From: Oscillospiraceae bacterium
GTDB taxonomy: Bacteria > Bacillota_A > Clostridia > Oscillospirales > Oscillospiraceae
Assembly (NCBI GenBank): GCA_017455225.1
Contig: JAFTBL010000214.1
Coordinates: forward strand, 1-13,746
Length of the DNA: 13,746 bases
Reading direction: 5' to 3'
The position numbers and the translations under genes were made by a program. The notes under the pieces were generated by a model. The model was not told the origin of the DNA. It worked only from the letters and a program-made list of their open reading frames with translations, and did not search any database. Positions 1 through 7,718 of the stretch are shown here, piece by piece. The first letter of the stretch is position 1. Each line of letters opens with the position of its first letter.

Positions 1-357
1 CAGGCTGTTATGAAATTGGAGTGCCTTCGATCCGGCTGCTGCAGGGGCAGACTACTGTATTTGAACCCCGAGACAGGGAAACAGTTTGTTTTCCCCAGCC
101 GGGAGGTTGAACTGATTGCCGCTCTGCTGATTGCCACCCTTTTGGTGTATCTGATTTCCCGAAAAAAAAACCAGGGCGAAATCTATCCCATTTATATGGT
201 CATATATGGCATAGTTCGCTTTGCACTGAATTGGTTCCGCAATTCACGGGAGGCTTTTGTTTGGCTGCTCCCGGCAGGGAATTTCTGGGCACTGGTTGCC
301 ATATTGATTGGCGCTATTTGGCTGCTGATTCTACGGCAAGAAAAAAAGCATTCCTAA
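1..357 (+). CDS. LGT-family (prolipoprotein diacylglyceryl transferase-like) membrane protein, C-terminal part, 5' end outside window
   Basis: The reading frame is open from base 1. The ATG at 10 lies inside a conserved motif, so it is not the start. The segment KLECLRSGCCRG lines up with the Lgt signature R-I-G-C-F-x-x-G-C-C-Y-G. It is followed by PSREVE (equivalent of the PxQLYE motif), a hydrophobic helix, and YPIYMVIYGIVRFALNWFR, which matches the YGxxRFxxEFxR motif of Lgt. A last hydrophobic helix and a basic tail end the protein. Lgt enzymes transfer diacylglycerol to the lipobox cysteine of prolipoproteins in the membrane. This looks like one of the divergent short LGT-family proteins common in clostridia, and catalytic activity is not certain because the N-terminal half is not visible. 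GC is about 48% by hand count, clearly below the following genes, so it may not belong functionally to the cluster even though only 19 bp separate them. Confidence 0.8.
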   Translation, partial: QAVMKLECLRSGCCRGRLLYLNPETGKQFVFPSREVELIAALLIATLLVYLISRKKNQGEIYPIYMVIYGIVRFALNWFRNSREAFVWLLPAGNFWALVAILIGAIWLLILRQEKKHS

Positions 358-376
358 CGAAAGAGGATAATTGTAA

Positions 377-2305
377 ATGATGGGAAGTAATCTGAGACAT
401 CACAACTTCATACGTCCCATCGCCTGGCTGCTGTGCCTGCTGCTTTGCGCGGCGGCGCTGCTGCCTGCCACTGCCCATGCGCTGGAAGGCACCACCGGCA
501 CGCTTACGTGGCGCTTTACCGGCGGCACGCTGACCATCACCGGCCGGGGCGAGATGCCGGATTATTCCGACACGGTGATGCCTCCGTGGTACGACGTGGC
601 CGGGCAGATCGCCCGCATCCGCGTGGAGGAGGGGATTACCTCCATCGGCGATCTGGCCTTTTACGGCTGCAGCGCCGCCAAGAGCGTGTCCATACCCGCC
701 GCCGTTACGCGCATCGGCGACCGCGCCTTTAAGAACTGCGCCGCGCTGCGCTATGTGGCGCTGCCTGCGGCGCTGCGGGAGATCGGCGAGGCCACCTTTG
801 AAAGTTGTGAAACGCTGGACGGGATCCGCTTGCCGGAGGGCTTGCTCACCATCGGGGACTATGCCTTTTACCGCTGCACGGCCCTTACCGGCGTTGTTAT
901 CCCGGCCTCGGTCACAGATTTCGGCATGGTGGTTTTCGCCTATTGCACCGGCTTGACCACCGCGGCGATCCTTTGCCCGGTGGAAAAGGTGCCGGACTGG
1001 ACGTTTTATCACTGCACCGCGCTGCAGAGCGTGGCGCTGCCCGCCACCGTGACCGCCAGCGGCAGTCTGGCGTTTCAGGATTGCGGCACCCTGACGCAGA
1101 TCTACTACACCGGCTCCGCCGCTGAAACGCTGGCGCAGGCCGTCAGCGCCGACAGCGGGCGGGAAGGATCCCGCGTGAGCGTGATTGCCGAGGCGTATAC
1201 CGGCACGGTGACCGCCCGCGCCGAAGGCGAGGCCGCCCCGGACGACGTGACCGGCCATTTGGAAACGGTCAGCGTCACCACCACGCAAAACGCCACCATT
1301 ACGCAATCCAAGAACACCGATTTCCACTATACGCAGGACGGACAGGAGATCACGCTGGGCGAGGGCACCGAGCGGATCGAGCAGGGCAACGCGGAGCAGG
1401 TGACCACCGTGGTACATACCGACACCTCCGTGACAGCCACCGTGGACAATTCTGACGGGTGGACGGAGCTGGCCGAGATTGTGCGCGCGGACATACCGGC
1501 AGGCGACAATCAAAGCGGCAAGGTGGAGGTGGACGTGCGGATTACCGGCACGGAAGTCTCCGGCAACGATCTGGGCAAACTGGCCGGACTGGACGCCATG
1601 GTGGAAATTACCACCGGCACCGGCGACCGCTGGCGTTTGGCCGCCGCCTCCATTGAATCGGAAGATGTGGAGGGCAAGACGTACGATCTGGGCTATTCTG
1701 TCACCCGCACCGAGGAAGGGGCGACCACCATCCCCTCCGACAAGGTGTATCAGGTGGAGTTTTCCGGCAGCACCGATTTTGTATCGAAGGTGGCCATCAA
1801 CGTTACCGGCAGTAACGCCGGACAGTATGCCACACTGTATGAGAAAAAAGGCAGCAAGTATACGGAGCGGGAGACCGTGCTCATAGACGGGAACGGCGAC
1901 GCGTGGTTTACCATGCGCGAAGGCGTTTCCTCCAGAACGCAGTACTATGTGGGCGTGAATGTGGCGGGCGTTTCCACCGAGAGCGCCACTGTGCCCCATA
2001 CCATGGCCTCCGCCTACGGCATGGACGAGGATTACACGCTGCGGGACGCCGCCGGCAACTACTATAAGGTCGGCCCCCGCGCATCCCGCTGGGGCATCAG
2101 CGGCGGCCGCTTTGCGCTGTATGTGGCGCTGGCGCTGGGCGCTGTGATACTGGTGGTGGCCGCGGTGATGGTCGGCATGAACATCGTAAAGCGCGCCAAG
2201 GCGGTGAACGCGCCGGCGGATGAGGCGCAGGAGAGCGAGGAAGAGATGCGCATCCGCATCATGCGCGAGATGCTGGCGGAAAAAGAGAAGAAGAGGAAAC
2301 CATGA
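377..2305 (+). CDS. BspA-type leucine-rich-repeat surface protein with C-terminal membrane anchor and cytosolic tail
   Basis: 642 aa. A signal peptide (residues about 12-36, ending ATAHA) is followed by the BspA-style lead-in GTLTWRFTGGTLTITGRGEMPDYSD...PWY. About seven LRR_5 repeats (residues about 80-247) follow, with the pattern hxxIGDxAFxxCxxLxxVxIPxxVTxI. A long Thr/Val/Asp-rich, presumably beta-stranded ectodomain (about 250-575) comes next, then a transmembrane helix (about 579-604) and a charged cytosolic tail. BspA-like LRR proteins are usually secreted adhesins or matrix-binding proteins. Having a C-terminal membrane helix with a conserved-looking cytosolic end (residues 623-639) is unusual, and that tail resembles the tails of both signal peptidases here. 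The start has an AGAGGA site 9 bp upstream; ATG at 380 is an equally possible start one codon later. The end overlaps the next gene by 4 bp (ATGA), implying translational coupling. It may be a cell-surface receptor or anchor for the exported subunits (inference). Confidence 0.9.
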   Translation: MMGSNLRHHNFIRPIAWLLCLLLCAAALLPATAHALEGTTGTLTWRFTGGTLTITGRGEMPDYSDTVMPPWYDVAGQIARIRVEEGITSIGDLAFYGCSAAKSVSIPAAVTRIGDRAFKNCAALRYVALPAALREIGEATFESCETLDGIRLPEGLLTIGDYAFYRCTALTGVVIPASVTDFGMVVFAYCTGLTTAAILCPVEKVPDWTFYHCTALQSVALPATVTASGSLAFQDCGTLTQIYYTGSAAETLAQAVSADSGREGSRVSVIAEAYTGTVTARAEGEAAPDDVTGHLETVSVTTTQNATITQSKNTDFHYTQDGQEITLGEGTERIEQGNAEQVTTVVHTDTSVTATVDNSDGWTELAEIVRADIPAGDNQSGKVEVDVRITGTEVSGNDLGKLAGLDAMVEITTGTGDRWRLAAASIESEDVEGKTYDLGYSVTRTEEGATTIPSDKVYQVEFSGSTDFVSKVAINVTGSNAGQYATLYEKKGSKYTERETVLIDGNGDAWFTMREGVSSRTQYYVGVNVAGVSTESATVPHTMASAYGMDEDYTLRDAAGNYYKVGPRASRWGISGGRFALYVALALGAVILVVAAVMVGMNIVKRAKAVNAPADEAQESEEEMRIRIMREMLAEKEKKRKP

Positions 2306-3333
2306 GCGGCGAGAAGAAGAGATGGCCGTTCCGCACGACGATCAGGGGACAGCGGGCGCGGCGCTTCGCGTATATCTGGACGCTGCTGGCGCTCAGTACG
2401 CTGCTGGTAGCCGCCAGCTACACGTGGTTTTCCATTTCCCGCCGGCCCAGAGTCAGCGATATGTCCATGTATATCAACGCGCCGGTGGGTCTGGAGCTGG
2501 CGAGCAGCTACAACAGCAGCGAGTGGAAGCAGCAGCTTGATTTTTTGGATCTGGTCAGCAGCGTGTCGCCGCTGCGCCCCGCCACATGGTCTGACGCCAG
2601 CCAGCGGTTTTTTGCCGCCAATTACGGCATCGACGGCCGGATGACGGATCGCTGGGACGCGCTTAACGACACGACGAACGCCAACAGCGACAATGCCCGC
2701 GGCTACTACAACAAATGTACCTTTTATATGCGCTCCGACGCGGATATTGACGTGTCGCTGTCCGAAGCCACGGCGGTGAATCGCGAAACGGACGGTTCCG
2801 GGACGTACGTGGTGGGGATTCCTGTTTGGAGCGAAGCGGAGCAGGAGCACAACGACGGCGGCGCCGGCGCGCAATATGCCATCCGCGTGGGTATTCGCGT
2901 TACGCCGGTGAATCCCGAAACGGGCGTGTCCACCGGGGCGGATCGCTTTTTTATCTATGAGCCCAACTGTGACCGCCACGTGCTGCAAAGCGACGAAGAG
3001 GAGGCCAAAACCGGCTACATCGCCACCGAGAGCATCGACATGGCCCCTTCGCTGGTCAGCGAGGCGTATCTCATCCGGCAGACCACCTCCACATGGGGCG
3101 AGGCGAACCCGGTGCAGCGCCGGGCGGTGATCTATGAAATGGGCGAGTTCTTGTCAGATGCGGGGCTGTTTTCCATCTCGCGGGACGGCATGGTGCGTTT
3201 GGACGTCTACGTGTGGCTGGAAGGACAGGATGTGGATTGCACCAATGTGATCGGCCATAACGCCCAGATTTTTGCCAGTATCCAGTTTAAGGGCGATGCG
3301 CATCACGGCGGTTTGGTGGATATCCCGGATTGA
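2302..3333 (+). CDS. TasA/camelysin-like exported subunit A with SipW-type signal
   Basis: 343 aa. A basic N-terminus (R11...R20 R21) precedes a hydrophobic stretch (22-38), then S39-Y-T-W-F43 and a polar region SRRPRVSDMSMYI. This is the arrangement of SipW-dependent signals in TasA and CalY (hydrophobic core, small residue, then aromatic cluster). The remaining about 300 residues form a beta-rich ectodomain with a few cysteines. It is a paralogue of the protein at 7715: both have IYEPN (here residue 218 onward), an IRVG strand, and WLEGQDVDC (here 305-313) followed by a closing beta strand of the type I.xSIQFxG. Probable role: secreted fibre or matrix subunit processed by the neighbouring signal peptidase. 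The family resemblance rests on signal architecture and general layout, not on an alignment. The start overlaps the LRR gene stop codon. A 90 bp AT-richer gap separates it from the peptidase gene. Confidence 0.8.
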   Translation: MSGEKKRWPFRTTIRGQRARRFAYIWTLLALSTLLVAASYTWFSISRRPRVSDMSMYINAPVGLELASSYNSSEWKQQLDFLDLVSSVSPLRPATWSDASQRFFAANYGIDGRMTDRWDALNDTTNANSDNARGYYNKCTFYMRSDADIDVSLSEATAVNRETDGSGTYVVGIPVWSEAEQEHNDGGAGAQYAIRVGIRVTPVNPETGVSTGADRFFIYEPNCDRHVLQSDEEEAKTGYIATESIDMAPSLVSEAYLIRQTTSTWGEANPVQRRAVIYEMGEFLSDAGLFSISRDGMVRLDVYVWLEGQDVDCTNVIGHNAQIFASIQFKGDAHHGGLVDIPD

Positions 3334-3341
3334 TAGGTGTG

Positions 3342-3360
3342 TAACGGCAAGTTGCTGTTA
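3342..3360 (+). other. Small RNA hairpin in the gap before signal peptidase 1
   Basis: TAACGGC (3342-3348) pairs with GCTGTTA (3354-3360), giving 7 bp including one G-U pair around a 5-base loop. It lies just after the stop codon of subunit A and is followed by TAAAATAC rather than a U tract, so it is not a normal intrinsic terminator. It could act as a 3' stabiliser or processing site that sets subunit A mRNA levels above the downstream genes. It could also be chance. Confidence 0.3.
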
Positions 3361-3408
3361 TAAAATACACAGATTCACAAGATTTTATATCATTGCGCAA
3401 AAATACCT

Positions 3409-3416
3409 GGAGGGAG
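3409..3416 (+). promoter_or_regulatory. Strong Shine-Dalgarno site for signal peptidase 1
   Basis: GGAGGGAG lies 7 bases before the ATG at 3424. It is the best SD match in the window and follows the longest gap in the cluster, so translation of this gene is probably initiated independently rather than by coupling. Confidence 0.7.
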
Positions 3417-3423
3417 AGTTTCT

Positions 3424-4239
3424 ATGAAGAAGAAGACGTATGAGGTGGACGAGCAGCAGTTGAACAATGAGGCGACTACGCCTGCTCCGGAAGAGAGCAA
3501 GAAGCATAAGGTGATCAGCACCATTGTCAACGTGGTGCTGGTGATCGCCATCATCGTGGCGGCTCTTGCGACGTATACTTCCTATGTGAACACGTCTGGC
3601 AACGGCATGCCCAGCCTGTTTGGCGTGAGCGTGTTTTCGATCCAGACGGAGTCCATGTACCCCACGCTCAAGCCCGGTGATCTGATCATCGACAAAGTGG
3701 TGAAGGACGCGAAGAAACTGGAGAAGGGTGACGTGATTACCTATTGGACGGTGATCAACGGCGAGCGCGTGCTCAACACCCACAGAATCTCCCAGATCTA
3801 CGACGGCGGCGACCACCTGATCTTTGAGACGAAGGGCGATAACAACACCATCAGCGACTCGCTGACGGTCCATGAATCCGAGGTGGTGGGCATCTTCTCC
3901 AGCCGCATTGCCGGCGTGGGCAAGGTGGTGGACTACCTGCAGACCAGTACGGGCTTTTTGATCGTAGTGGTCGTTCCCGTGTTTTTGTTCTTCCTGTATT
4001 ACCTGATCCAGTTCTTCCGCGTACTCTTTGAGTATCAAAACGTGAAGAACCGCATCAAGTACGAGCAGGAGCGCGGCCGCACGGAGGATTTCATTGACGA
4101 GGAGAAGCGCAAGGCGCAGGAGAGCCACCAGGCCGAGCGTGAGGCGCTGGAGGCGGAACTGCGTGAGAAGCTGCGCGCGGAGATGCTGGCGGAGATGCAG
4201 AAAAAGGCCGGAGAAAACGGCGAGGACGGCAAGGCGTAA
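3424..4239 (+). CDS. SipW-type signal peptidase I (S26B, Ser/His), copy 1, with long cytosolic coiled tail
   Basis: 271 aa. An N-terminal cytosolic segment is followed by a transmembrane helix (about 30-50). The catalytic region then contains TES77MYPTL (nucleophile Ser77), GDVITYW, NTH120RI (His in place of the Lys of ordinary bacterial SipS/LepB) and KGD139NN. The Ser/His/Asp set is that of the SipW/archaeal/ER-type S26B branch. A second transmembrane helix (about 177-197) leads to a charged, Glu/Lys/Arg-rich helical tail of about 70 residues. SipW enzymes cut the signals of TasA-like matrix proteins at the outer face of the membrane. The extended tail is not needed for catalysis. Residues 245-261 align without gaps to the C-termini of the LRR protein and of peptidase 2. 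Its position next to subunit A suggests subunit A is a substrate (inference). Confidence 0.92.
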   Translation: MKKKTYEVDEQQLNNEATTPAPEESKKHKVISTIVNVVLVIAIIVAALATYTSYVNTSGNGMPSLFGVSVFSIQTESMYPTLKPGDLIIDKVVKDAKKLEKGDVITYWTVINGERVLNTHRISQIYDGGDHLIFETKGDNNTISDSLTVHESEVVGIFSSRIAGVGKVVDYLQTSTGFLIVVVVPVFLFFLYYLIQFFRVLFEYQNVKNRIKYEQERGRTEDFIDEEKRKAQESHQAEREALEAELREKLRAEMLAEMQKKAGENGEDGKA

Positions 4240-4279
4240 TCATCGCGCCTGAAAGATCATTTCAGCAGGGGAGAACCCG

Positions 4280-5872
4280 ATGGACAACTTTTTCAAGTAT
4301 TTTTATCAGGATATCGGCAGGGTCTTCCGGGCTTTTCTGAACATCTTTGTCGCCGCGTTTCAGTTTTTGAAGTCCTTGTTTGACTACCCCACCCGCATGG
4401 AGATCATCGAGTCGTATTCCGACAGTTTCGGCGCATGGGACTGGGTCATGATGATCCTGTCCAATGTGCTGCTGCTGGGCATCATTGCGCTGCTGGTATT
4501 TCTTGCGGTGCGTTTGGGGAAGCGGCTGCTCCGTTTCCGTGTGCCGATCAAGAAGTATGACGAGATGGAGCGGCAGGTGCGGCAGCTGCAGCGGGATCTG
4601 CTGCGCGCCAACTATGAAAAGGACAAACTGCTGGCCATGAAGGTGGCGGAGCTGGGCGACCGGCAGGCGGTGCTGGACGAGCTGGGCGAGCTGCCGGACG
4701 AGGACGGCGAGGACGGCGAGAAAGAGGCCGAGCTGGCCGAGGTGAACCCCAACCGGAACACCATGTCCTCTCCGCCGGTAGACCCCAGCGCCAGTCGGTT
4801 CTTCCGCCTTACCACGGTGGACAATTACTATAAGACCCAGTACGTCCCGCCGGCGTACGACAACGAGATCACTCTGGCCGAGTTCTGCGACCGGTTCCGC
4901 CGCTATGCGGCCATGGAACTGCACCTGTATTATGATTTGGATATGATGCGCTATTTCGTGGCCTCCATGGGCACGGCGCGCATCATCATTCTGCAGGGAA
5001 TATCCGGCACGGGCAAAACCAGCCTTCCCTATGCCTTCGGCAAGTTTGTGGGGCTGGATACCAGCGTGGTGTCGGTGCAGCCTTCGTGGCGTGAGCGCAC
5101 GGAGCTTTACGGCTATTTCAACGAGTTTACCAAGAAGTACACGGAAACGGACTTTCTCCGCGCTGTGTATGAGGCCAACTTCTACCGCGATCCCCATCTG
5201 GTGATCCTGGATGAGATGAACATCGCCCGCGTGGAGTATTACTTTGCGGAGATGCTGTCCATTCTGGAAATTCCCCGGATCGAGGAGCAGCGGATCGACA
5301 TGGTGGCCGCCATGTGGGACAACGACCCGGTGCTGATCAAAGACGGCACCATCCCCATCAGTGACAACCTGTGGTTTGTGGGCACCATCAATAACGACGA
5401 CTCCACCTTTGCCGTGGCGGATAAGGTGTACGACCGTGCCGTGCCCATCGACCTGAACAGCCGCGCCGACGCGTTTGAGTGCGAAACGGCGGAGCCGGTG
5501 CACATTTCCACCGACCACCTGCGGGATCTGTTTCGCCAGGCGCGGGAGCAGTATCCGGTCAGCGCGGAGATCCTGGACAAGCTGGAGGATTTCAACGCCT
5601 ACCTGATCAAGAACTTCCGTCTGGCCTTCGGTAACCGGATCATGAAGCAGATCAACGACTTTGTGCCCTGCTTCATCGCCTGCGGCGGAACGGAGATCGG
5701 CGCCGTTGACTTCATTGTGGCCAAGAAGGTGCTGCGCAAGTTCGAGTCGCTGTCACTGGGCTTTATGAAGGACGAGTTGACCAAGTGCAGCAACTATATG
5801 GACAAGCTTTTCGGAAAGAACCAGATGGAGATTTGCAAGGATTACATCGAGCAGCTGAAGAAGAACAACTGA
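4280..5872 (+). CDS. Membrane-anchored McrB-like AAA+ ATPase
   Basis: 530 aa. An amphipathic/hydrophobic N-terminal region (1-35) is followed by a clear transmembrane helix (about 55-78) ended by RLGKRLLRFR. A short coiled coil (about 92-128) and an acidic linker with repeated EDGEDG come next, then the AAA+ domain. Walker A is GISGTGKT (240-247), then VQPSWRERTELYGYFN. Walker B is VILDEMN (308-314), followed by IARVEYYFAEMLS. The sensor-1-like GTINN (368-372) is followed by DKVYDRA, with Arg386 a candidate arginine finger. The PSW...GY, DEMN.ARVE.YF and DKV.DRA motifs are those of the McrB/AAA_5 group that pairs with DUF2357/McrC proteins. McrB proteins normally drive a nucleic-acid restriction nuclease and are soluble. 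Here the enzyme is tethered to the membrane, sits inside an export cluster, and has a nuclease-free partner next door. Probable role: a cytosolic-face hexameric motor or chaperone for the secretion system (inference). An SD GGGGAG precedes the ATG. Confidence 0.88.
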   Translation: MDNFFKYFYQDIGRVFRAFLNIFVAAFQFLKSLFDYPTRMEIIESYSDSFGAWDWVMMILSNVLLLGIIALLVFLAVRLGKRLLRFRVPIKKYDEMERQVRQLQRDLLRANYEKDKLLAMKVAELGDRQAVLDELGELPDEDGEDGEKEAELAEVNPNRNTMSSPPVDPSASRFFRLTTVDNYYKTQYVPPAYDNEITLAEFCDRFRRYAAMELHLYYDLDMMRYFVASMGTARIIILQGISGTGKTSLPYAFGKFVGLDTSVVSVQPSWRERTELYGYFNEFTKKYTETDFLRAVYEANFYRDPHLVILDEMNIARVEYYFAEMLSILEIPRIEEQRIDMVAAMWDNDPVLIKDGTIPISDNLWFVGTINNDDSTFAVADKVYDRAVPIDLNSRADAFECETAEPVHISTDHLRDLFRQAREQYPVSAEILDKLEDFNAYLIKNFRLAFGNRIMKQINDFVPCFIACGGTEIGAVDFIVAKKVLRKFESLSLGFMKDELTKCSNYMDKLFGKNQMEICKDYIEQLKKNN

Positions 5873-5909
5873 TACACGTTTCCGTAACAGGATTTACATG
5901 AGGTAACGC

Positions 5910-7718
5910 ATGGCACGCAAGGAAAACAACCGATCCCTGATCGATCCGCTCTACCAAAAGTTCACACGCAGCGTGATCCGTGCGCTGGGCAGCAGCGAGT
6001 TCTACCGCTTTTTTATGGAGAGCCTGGCCAACGCGGACAATGAGTTTCAGTTTTCCAACCGGAAGCTGGAGAAAACGGTGGATCTTGCATGGGTAGACGC
6101 CATAGAGGAGGCGCTGCCGGCCTTCCAGACCATCATTTCCGCGCCGCGCAACGTGATCGTGGAGGAAGAGCTGATCGTCAACGTGGCCAACGCCAAAAAA
6201 GCGGACTCGGCAACCATCCGCCATTTGGCGCAGCATGCCGCGCAGGTGGAGGATTTCAACGCGGCCACCGGCGACGTGCGCCCGAGCAAGCTGATGCAGC
6301 GCTACCGTGAGGACACGGTGAGCCAGTACGAAAACCGGCTGGTGTACACCACCATGGAAAGCGCTTTCCACTTTGTGAAAATCCGGCACGATGCGCTCTT
6401 CAGCGCCATGAGCGACGAGTTCGGCGCCAAACTGAAGCTGCGCTCCGACATGGACAGTGCCACAGAGCATGTGCATCTGGACATGTTTTTGCATATCCGC
6501 AACACGGAGAGTGCACTGAACACCGACGCGAAGAACGCCGAGGTGTTTGAGCGCATCAGCCGCATTTACCGGGTGCTGGGCATGTTTATGGGCAGCCAGT
6601 ACGCCAGAGAGTTGAGCAAGGCCAGCCGCGTCAAGGGCACCATCAACAAGACGAACGTGCTGAAGCGCAACCCCAATTACCGCAAGGTCACGCAGCTTCT
6701 GGAGTTTTTGCGCCGATATGACGAGATAGGTTACACCATCAAGGTCGTGGAGCAGAGTCCCCGGATCAACGAGGTGTTTCAGCAGGATATTTTCCACAAT
6801 ATCCTCTTCAACTATCTGGTGCTCAAGGGCTATCTGGAGGATCCGGCCGACCGGCAGATTCCGGAACAGATGAAGGAGCGCAAGCGTGCGCTCAAGCCCA
6901 AGTTTATCCGGGAGGTCATCGAGGAACTGACCGAGGATTACGACCTGCCGGACGTGGAGATCCGCAAGGTGCTCATCGAGGAACTGACCAAGCAGCAGTT
7001 GATGCAGGAGGAGGCGCAGGAGCGCCGCCGGCTGGTGGAAGAGCAGGCGCAGCGCAAACGGGAGGAAAAGGCGCGCCAGAAGGCGGAGGAGCAGGCCCGG
7101 AAGGAGCAGCTTCGCAAGGAGCGGGAGGCGGAACGGGAACAGCTCCGCCGCGAAAAGGAGGCGGAGGAAGCCCGCCGTGTGCAGGAGCGCATGGAGCGGG
7201 AGATCGAGGATCGCCGCCGCAGCAAGCTGCTGAAGAAGGAGATAGAACGGTTCAACGAGCGGCTCTCTGCCCGGCGCGAGGCGCGGGCAGCGGCCGAGGA
7301 AAAGACGCAGGCGGTGACGCGGCAGGAGGATTATGCCGACGCGGTGCGTCAGATGGAGCAGGTGCAGCAGCGCAGGCAGGAGGCGGCGGAGCGGCTCAAG
7401 CGCCAGAAGGCGGAGGAAGCCCTGCGCCTGCAGCGCGAGAAGCGCGCCGAAGCGGAGCGCCTGCGGGAAGAGGAGCAGCAGCGCATTGCCCGGGCGCGGC
7501 AGGAAGAGGAAGAACGCGCCAGAGCCGAGCAGAGGGAGCGGGACCGTCCGATCGCCGAACCCGTTGTGGAGGAGTTGCAGTACTTCCGGACGAATCTGCA
7601 GGTGAATTTGCGCCAGCGCAGCGCGCAGGCGTCGATGCTGCAGGAAGCGGAAAAGGAACGCGAGCGCCGCAGACAGCTGCGCAAAGAGCAGCGTGAGGAG
7701 CGTCGCGCGCAGAGATGA
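5910..7718 (+). CDS. DUF2357/McrC-like partner protein with long charged coiled coil, no nuclease domain
   Basis: 602 aa, no signal peptide or membrane helix, so cytosolic. Residues 1-350 form a mainly helical domain. Residues about 127-165 (MQRYREDTVSQYENRLVYTT..., with E141-N-R) resemble the 'D-T-x-E-N-R-x-V' core of DUF2357, the N-terminal region of McrC-type partners of McrB-like ATPases. I see no PD-(D/E)XK nuclease motif after it. Instead residues about 355-548 are an almost uninterrupted run of Glu, Arg, Lys, Gln and Ala, predicted to be a long coiled coil or single helix. A short conserved-looking YFRTNLQVNLRQRS (from Y558) and a basic tail close the protein. Position directly after the AAA+ gene supports a two-component machine. 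The DUF2357 link is motif-level recollection, and a simple structural coiled-coil adaptor is the alternative. The stop overlaps the next gene by 4 bp. Confidence 0.75.
   Translation: MARKENNRSLIDPLYQKFTRSVIRALGSSEFYRFFMESLANADNEFQFSNRKLEKTVDLAWVDAIEEALPAFQTIISAPRNVIVEEELIVNVANAKKADSATIRHLAQHAAQVEDFNAATGDVRPSKLMQRYREDTVSQYENRLVYTTMESAFHFVKIRHDALFSAMSDEFGAKLKLRSDMDSATEHVHLDMFLHIRNTESALNTDAKNAEVFERISRIYRVLGMFMGSQYARELSKASRVKGTINKTNVLKRNPNYRKVTQLLEFLRRYDEIGYTIKVVEQSPRINEVFQQDIFHNILFNYLVLKGYLEDPADRQIPEQMKERKRALKPKFIREVIEELTEDYDLPDVEIRKVLIEELTKQQLMQEEAQERRRLVEEQAQRKREEKARQKAEEQARKEQLRKEREAEREQLRREKEAEEARRVQERMEREIEDRRRSKLLKKEIERFNERLSARREARAAAEEKTQAVTRQEDYADAVRQMEQVQQRRQEAAERLKRQKAEEALRLQREKRAEAERLREEEQQRIARARQEEEERARAEQRERDRPIAEPVVEELQYFRTNLQVNLRQRSAQASMLQEAEKERERRRQLRKEQREERRAQR

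Noticed and set aside
314..1999. Long minus-strand open frames opposite the LRR gene and similar ones opposite other genes
   Set aside because: They are high-GC antisense shadows, rich in His/Gly/Arg/Ala with no domain or signal, and lie opposite well-supported genes.
2302..2420. Twin-arginine signal in subunit A (RRFAYI) and the beta-helix protein (RRAIVAL)
   Set aside because: The S-R-R-x-F-L-K consensus is not met and the downstream box is of SipW type.
3330..3423. Promoter in the 90 bp gap before signal peptidase 1 (TTGATA at 3330 with TATAAA at 3359)
   Set aside because: The spacing between the two boxes is 23 bases, too long for a sigma-A promoter, and no other pair with 16-18 bp spacing is convincing.
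4556..4615. Copy of the shared C-terminal tail motif in the juxtamembrane coiled coil of the ATPase (YDEMERQV...)
   Set aside because: Only the first residues resemble the peptidase 2 tail; the E-[MV]-L core is missing, so coiled-coil composition explains the likeness.
7000..7700. Purine-rich low-complexity DNA as a nucleotide repeat or CRISPR-like array
   Set aside because: It is explained by Glu/Lys/Arg/Gln codons of the coiled coil; there is no fixed repeat unit or spacer pattern.
4280..7718. McrBC-type restriction or anti-phage system
   Set aside because: No nuclease motif, no DNA-binding N-domain, a transmembrane anchor instead, and embedding in an export cluster make a defence role less likely, though not excluded.
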